A stretch of 64,000 bases of DNA from Ganoderma boninense (Eukaryota > Basidiomycota > Agaricomycetes > Polyporales > Polyporaceae): NCBI GenBank assembly GCA_002900995.3, contig CM035308.1, positions 1 to 64,000 of the forward strand, given 5' to 3'. Under the pieces are notes generated by a model. The model had not been told where the DNA came from. It did no database searches and worked only from the letters and a program-made list of their open reading frames with translations. Of this stretch, positions 58,855 to 64,000 are shown one piece after another (position 1 is the stretch's first letter; every line of letters begins with the position of its first letter). The position numbers and the translations under genes were made by a program.

Positions 58855-59627
58855 ATGAGTCTGGCTCAACTGGATCCGCGAGAGCCCGAGCCGGCTTCGG
58901 CTCCGTGGGGGCTGCAGGGTGAGCTTCCATTCACCGATGCGCAGCATGATTCCCAAATCCTTCACAGTTCAAGTTTTCAACGTTCAACGTCCAAACCTCA
59001 TGCGGTAGGCGTGGTCCCTCTGTGGAAGACGATGCGCCGTGCTCTTGGCAATGCTTGTGCACGAGGAATTATTTCCGCGTCCGAGCCGTGCCCTCCTGCA
59101 TCGGACGTGCAAGTCATTTGGTCCCGTTGCCGTCCTCCTGTGTCCTCATGATGTCCTGCACTATGGCGTGCGGACAGACGGGCACGTCCCTGCTATTTTG
59201 CTCGTTATCGATCTCCAGCTGACACGCACTCGCTATCCCAGATCAGATCATTGACGTACTCGAACCAGCGGACATCGACGCTTGACAAAGAGGTTTCCGC
59301 GTTTGATTGGCGCACTCTCCGAGTCGCTCGACGCGGAAGTGTGCACATCCTGAGCCCGTATCCGGGCATCTTGATCGAAGGACCCGTCATCGTCCTGAGC
59401 GAGATTACACCCCACCTGGGTCGACGGGGCCCGGAAGGCGTGAACTGGCATGTGCTGGTGAGTACTATGACTGTGTGTGCGCCCACTCAATTGGCCCGGT
59501 CGAAAACATGCAGTGCGGGCTACGCCAATACTCTCGGCCTCACGCCTCCATCTCCGCCCTGCTATTCAGGAAGCTGTTGGACATACTCAGGTCGCAGATC
59601 GGCCAACAGGGCATAGAGTCCATTTAG
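58855..59627 (+). CDS. conserved hypothetical protein (frame uncertain)
   Basis: The first exon, MSLAQLDPREPEPASAPWGL, ends at GTGAGC (about 58919). A short exon VQVFNVQRPNLMR ends at GTAGGC. A third part, LAMLVHEELFPRPSRALLHR then FGPVAVLLCPHDVLHYGVRT and VPAILLVIDLQ, is followed in shifted frames by IPDQIIDVLEPADIDA and LDKEVSAFDWRTLRVARRGS, then VHILSPYPGILIEGPVIVL and GPEGVNWHVL. After a GTGAGT...GCAG intron the last exon is CGLRQYSRPHASISALLFRK then LLDILRSQIGQQGIESI. The text is protein-like throughout but needs one missing base at about 59230 and another at about 59281. The family is not recognised. It is soluble with no signal peptide. Confidence 0.55.
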
Positions 59628-60150
59628 GTTGGCCGGTGGGTTCTCATGCTCTTCCGACTCGGACCTGGACGAGTGATTGTGTATCCGGAACCGTCAGAAG
59701 GTACCCATCGGTACTTGCCACCCTGACATCACAAATACTAGTATCTTTGACATGTTGCTCCTGTTCCTGCAGGACGACACAACTGCCGACGGGAAATGCC
59801 CATTGAACACGGCAGAACTTGAAGCTTCCACCCTGTATTTCAGACTACAGTGTATAAGACATCAATCAATGTATTCTACCCTTGCGTCGTATGGATCGTC
59901 ATATACTCCTCCTGTGCCCCCAGGGGCTTTCCCTGTGTGGCCATGCTCATTGCTCAGGCTGAAAAGGCGCAAAAGTCGCGCTCCGAAGGATTCGAAAGCC
60001 GGGCACTGACCGAAAGAGGCTGCTTAGACGCCTGCATCGTTGTGGTGGCGCCGCTGGCGAATGGAGTTGTTGCTGCTTGCAGACGACCGCCTCCACGCAA
60101 GAAGCAAACAACGCCTCTGACTGTTTTCTGCCTGCGTGCTTTGATACGCC
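59628..60150. other. intergenic, no recognisable gene
   Basis: About 520 bp between two plus-strand genes; 3' UTR of the upstream gene and promoter of the next. Nothing further seen. Confidence 0.5.
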
Positions 60151-60607
60151 ATGAATTCTCCCACCGATCACAACTCCCCCAATTCCGATTCCTCCTCAGA
60201 TAACGACGTCGAGGACATCTCTGCCCCCACCGACCAGCCCGGCCTCGCCGCTGGTCCATCCGCCTCCGCACCTGCCAGCTTCTTCGCCACCTCCGCCCCC
60301 AAGCGTCGCCTTCCGGGAGGTTTGATGATGGGAGGCATGAGTGCACGCGATCCCAAGACCAGGCGCAAGGACGTCCGCCCCGGCGGCGGCGGAAGCTACT
60401 GGGATCACCATATGGGTCCCGGTCCGTCCAGGGGCTTCAAGGATGACCTCGTCGACACTCAGATCGTCGACCAGCTCAGGCAGCGTACGTCTTCTTCTTC
60501 TCACCACCTCCATCATGCGTGTGTCCTCCCTCATCGTGGCGCATCTTGAATCTCTAGAATTCGGCGACCCCTTCGATGAATCCGATCTCAAGAGTGCTAC
60601 CCGCTGA
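60151..60607 (+). CDS. small acidic/basic hypothetical protein
   Basis: Two exons. The first, MNSPTDHNSPNSDSSSDNDV onward, contains FFATSAPKRRLPGGLMMGGM, SARDPKTRRKDVRPGGGGSY and DDLVDTQIVDQLRQ, and ends at GTACGT (about 60485). The second begins after TCTCTAG and completes QFGDPFDESDLKSATR. About 125 aa. It combines a Ser/Asp-rich N-terminus, a basic Gly-rich middle and an acidic end, so it is probably disordered and possibly nuclear. It is a small protein of a kind widespread in Agaricomycetes; no function is assigned. Confidence 0.6.
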
Positions 60608-61235
60608 AGTCCCTCTGTATGCGTGGCACATGTAAGTGCGTTCCTCTCAGGGTAATCCAGCAACCTTGACTTGGCATTGCAGGTATCCCGTCTCGAACGT
60701 GGTCTCTCGCTCTCGTCGCTTCGCAATGTACAGTAACACCGCGCTTCCATCGCCTCGCCCCTGACGCGCCCAATGTATAACCTATCCAATCATATGTCTC
60801 CCAGCTTCACACGTTTTCCTCAGGTGCGCTCCCGCTGAATCAGTGCGTGAAGAGCTCGGCTGCTTCGGGCTTTCAGGTCCTCTGCCAGCTTATAGACCCC
60901 GGTACCGATCAGGTTCCTCTCTCCAGCTCAGGCGACCAGCCTATCGTTTCATCGTGCCTTGCGCTTGCCACCGGCACCGCAGATCTTTTTCTCTACCAAG
61001 CCGTTCGGTGGCCTCGTTCCCAGACGAAATTACCAGAGCTCTCCATTCCTGGGCGGCCGCCGGGATCTGGCCTTATCTTCCAACGCTCTCAACGGCGAGC
61101 CGCGTTGAATGGGATACCTCAGGTGTGTGTATAACTTGTGCCGGCGTTCAACCATCCGCCAGTCTAGATGCAGACCACGGCTATTTTTGCTGGCCGCCTG
61201 TGGAACTTCCGTATCTTAAAATGCTTCTGCGGTGA
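60608..61235. other. intergenic, no recognisable gene
   Basis: About 630 bp. Plus-strand frames at 60843-61235 are open but not protein-like. Nothing is called. Confidence 0.45.
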
Positions 61236-61860
61236 GTGATATGTCACCGGGAAGTCCACCACCCAAGACACACAATAGCGCCTCCTCTTCCACCAGAGTG
61301 CCACCAGACGGACAGCCGACCCACCCCCGAAGATTTACCGCATATATATACCGAGCGCAGCGACGTGTGTTCTCGAGCCTCGAGCACGATAGCGTGGGGT
61401 CCGCGTCAACCAACTACCGACATCGTTACTCAATCCGACCCGACCTCCGCAGACGGCGACCTGCCATCATTCCGACAGTTGGAATTCCAGAACGCCGCAA
61501 TGGTCAAAGAATACAAACATCTGAGCCGTGAGTCCACCTCCCCGCTCCCTCACATGCCTATGTTCCCGTGTCGAGCTGGGGCCTGACAAAATATTCTTCC
61601 TTTTTCTGCACACTCTTCGCCTGCGGCGAACCTCCTCTCGAAAACCCTTCGTCCTTCGCATGTCGATGGGTACGGTTACTTCTACCATCGAATATTCGGA
61701 CCCGGAAACGCGCGTGCCTACGCAACGCCGACCTACATACACGCGTCTGTCGTCATACCCTACATGCCAATGCCACGACCACGCGCACCTGCGTACCGCG
61801 CCGGTCATCATACGGTTATCCATTACGGCCGTGTGACGGCTGGCCTCCCCGGTGTGTGTG
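61236..61860 (+). CDS. possible hypothetical gene or 5' exons of the downstream dioxygenase
   Basis: An open stretch ending SFRQLEFQNAAMVKEYKHLS meets a GTGAGT donor near 61528. After a possible intron, another protein-like stretch, HVDGYGYFYHRIFGPGNARA then TPTYIHASVVIPYMPMPRPR and HHTVIHYGRVTAGLP, runs to about 61848, where GTGTGT could act as a donor to the CGCAG acceptor at 61895. This would join it to the phytanoyl-CoA dioxygenase gene in frame. Whether it is the same gene or a separate small one cannot be decided by eye. Confidence 0.35.
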
Positions 61861-61895
61861 TGTGAATGGCCGCATCGGGTCATGCCACACCGCAG

Positions 61896-63479
61896 CTGAG
61901 GACGTCGACTTCTTCATGGAGCACGGGTACCTTGTCGTGAAGCAGGCCTTCTCTCGCGAACAGGCCGCAGAATTCACCAAGGACATGTGGACGCGCCTCG
62001 GGCTCGACCCGCACGACCAGTCGACATGGCCGGTCGACCGCGACCGGATACACATGCCGTACCACAAGATGGAGCCCGTCGCGACGTTCGCGCCCAGGGT
62101 GCGTCCTCCCTGCCCGCTTCGTCTTTGCTCCGATTTACTAGTCGCGCTTCCTGAGCTTGTTTCTGGTCCGCTCCCCGAGTCTCGAGATCCCTGTCTGCAG
62201 TCTGGTGTATTGCAGCCCTCCACGCCTCCCTACTTCCGTGCCTGCGGCGGCCCCCAGTGCTTTGTTATGTTGCGCATTGGGCCCGAGATTGCCGAGTGCT
62301 AACTCCCTTATCTCGTTCTATCGCTCGTTCTCCGCGCATTCAATTCTGCGCCCTCGCCCGTCGCGCGCCTCTCACGACCGCAAACTTACTCGCCATGTGG
62401 CCGTGTGGGCCCACCGTCGCTTGGCGATGCCCTCTCCCTTCAATCCGGCTGCGGCCACAATATCAAAACGTTCGACCGCCGACGTTTGCGATGATGACCG
62501 AATGCGAATCCTATTGCCTAACATTGATCCTCGGGGCGTCGCCCTCCGTGCCAATCGCGCACCCCAATTCCAACGAACGTTCCGCATTCCACCCACCACC
62601 ACCACCTTCGACCTCGCCCCGCGAAACGCCAACACACCGGGGGGTACGGCGACCGGCAGGCGTGGGAGGCGATGAAGGAGCTGCTGGGCGGCGAAGAGCG
62701 GATCGACCCCGCCGCGTCGGCGTGGGGCGACTCGTTCATTGTGAACCTCGGCACGCCCGCGCTCGCGGCGGCGGCGGAGTCGGAGGCCCGTGCCGCCCGC
62801 GCAGCTCGACAACTGGCACGTCGACGGCGACTTCTTCGTGCACTTCCTCGACTCGCCCGAGCAGGCGCTGCTCGTCATCCCCGTCTTCTCCGACATCGCG
62901 CCAGGCGGCGGCGCGACGTACATCGCGCCGGAGGGCATCGAGCACGTCGCGCGCTACCTCGCCGCGCACCCCGAGGGCGTGCTCCCCGCGCAGCTCTCCT
63001 TCGTGCCGACGGACAGCGCGGCCAAGTACCCGGGCGACCCGCGCGCGGACCCGGGCTTCTGGTCGCACCCCGAGACCGTGCGGCGGCACTGCACGGCGTT
63101 CGTCGAGCTCACCGCCGCGACGGGCGACGTCGTGCTCCTGCACCCGCTCATGCTGCACTCGGCGAGCAAGAACCGCCTGCGCGTGCCGCGCGTGATCACG
63201 AACCCGCCCGTCGGGCTGCGCGCGCCCTTCTGCTTCGCGCGCGACGACCCGGACGCGTACTCGCTCGTCGAGCGCAAGACGCTCAAGGCTCTCGGCGTCG
63301 ACCGCCTCGAGTTCGCGCCGACCACCGAGCGCCGCCGGATCGTCCCCTCGCGCGTCGCGATGCAGGCGAAGATGCTCGCAGAGGAAAAGCGGCGGCTGGA
63401 GGAGGCGCGGGCCAGGGTCCTGATGCCGAGCGAGGCTGCTGCTACGGGTGTGCAGACACGCGCGATCGCTGTCGCCTGA
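61896..63479 (+). CDS. phytanoyl-CoA dioxygenase (PhyH) family protein
   Basis: The exon from 61896 has EDVDFFMEHGYLVVKQAFSR then EFTKDMWTRLGLDPHDQSTW and ends at 62098 (VATFAPR). A 561-nt intron (62099-62659) precedes AWEAMKELLGGEERIDPAAS then WGDSFIVNLGTP. After one frame break at about 62787-62789 (one extra C in a CCC run) it continues QLDNWHVDGDFFVHFLDSPE then ATYIAPEGIEHVARYLAAHP, GDVVLLHPLMLHSASKN and RLRVPRVITNPPV. WHVDG provides the His-x-Asp pair; LMLHSASKN provides the distal His, and RLRVPR the 2-oxoglutarate-binding Arg. This is a non-haem Fe(II)/2-oxoglutarate oxygenase; the substrate is unknown. The C-terminal helix (KMLAEEKRRLEEARARVL) ends at 63479. The 5' end is not settled. 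Confidence 0.85.
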
Positions 63480-64000
63480 GGAATGGGATCTAGGGTCTGT
63501 GCGTGTATGTATGTACGATATAGCTTGCTTGGGGCAGACGGAGGCGTTTGGGTTGGTGGCCAGGGACGGTTCTCGCGAAGCATGAGCGTTGCCGCGATGT
63601 GGAAGAGGCTGTGGCAGTGTTGCTACCCTGTATGAGTACGTGCTTCGAGTCCTTGGGTTTTGTACGTATACGCGACCGCGTTTGTTCCGGTCGGCGCGAT
63701 CGAAAGCGTGTAATTAAGTTCTGCATGTCCACACTCGGCGCGAATGAAGAGCAACGCTCCTGTCGTTCACGCGTCGGCGATAGGGAGCCCTAAGCTTGTC
63801 CGGGCGGAGATGTCAATTAGATGCTGGGGGCATGTAGGGGCTACAGCGGTATTCGTACACACGTCGAACGCGAAATGAAAGAGCATGGCGGCAGGCAACC
63901 GGAGAAATGAAAGATGCGACGGTGTGCATATAGAGCAAAAAGGTGTGCGCCACTGGCTCAGAGAGTCTATGAGGTGTCCACGTATGATACGAATATGTAA
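63480..64000. other. 3' flank, no recognisable gene
   Basis: Right edge of the window, downstream of the dioxygenase gene. Nothing recognised. Confidence 0.5.

Noticed and set aside
1..64000. tRNA, rRNA and other structured RNA genes
   Set aside because: No GGTTCGAATCC-type T-loop with a matching acceptor stem, and no rRNA-like sequence, was found by eye. A covariance search would be decisive.

Overview
The window is nuclear DNA of a filamentous basidiomycete, most likely an Agaricomycete and possibly a polypore. The evidence is GC-rich coding sequence, genes split by many 50-70 nt GT-AG introns, Agaricomycete-type families (DUF6533 seven-helix proteins, DUF4436, F-box proteins) and CCCTAA/TTAGGG telomeric repeats. 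It is a scaffold of three contigs joined by two 100-N gaps (25304-25403 and 44940-45039).

Contig 1 (1-25303) is gene-sparse. It holds a small conserved unknown gene (580-1311, minus), about 6.4 kb without a recognisable gene, an F-box/LRR-type gene (8072-10384), a divergent pair encoding a Mit_KHE1-family mitochondrial protein (minus) and an HRI1-like protein (plus), a DUF6533 seven-helix membrane protein (minus), and a small membrane-protein gene lying between two about 1.2-kb non-autonomous DNA elements. One of these looks like a CACTA element. The last 3.3 kb before the gap shows no recognisable gene.

Contig 2 (25404-44939) starts with a true-orientation telomere tract. It looks subtelomeric: its genes are ones I mostly do not recognise, and they are separated by telomere-like remnants. 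In order inward from the telomere: a gene truncated at the telomere; a giant minus-strand gene (about 1,800 aa) with a segment resembling the ParB/sulfiredoxin fold; a proline-rich gene; a 5' fragment of a second copy of the giant gene; a 25-bp-period palindromic array; five dispersed 31-nt palindromes; a small coiled-coil gene; and a decayed aspartic-protease-like gene.

Contig 3 (45040-64000), together with the tail of contig 2, is ordinary gene-dense chromosome: MPDU1/Lec35-type PQ-loop protein, eIF3e, a DUF4436 protein, a multi-pass membrane protein, a HUL5/UBE3C-type HECT ligase, D-lactate dehydrogenase (cytochrome), two small conserved unknowns and a phytanoyl-CoA dioxygenase-family enzyme. 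Three gene pairs are head-to-head and share short intergenic promoters containing CACGTG.

Two quality warnings apply. Several otherwise well-conserved genes carry 1-2 nt frame breaks, often in short C or T runs. The second gap is flanked by the same 108 bp on both sides, so those contigs overlap. The most unusual content is the telomere-proximal block at 25.4-42.4 kb.
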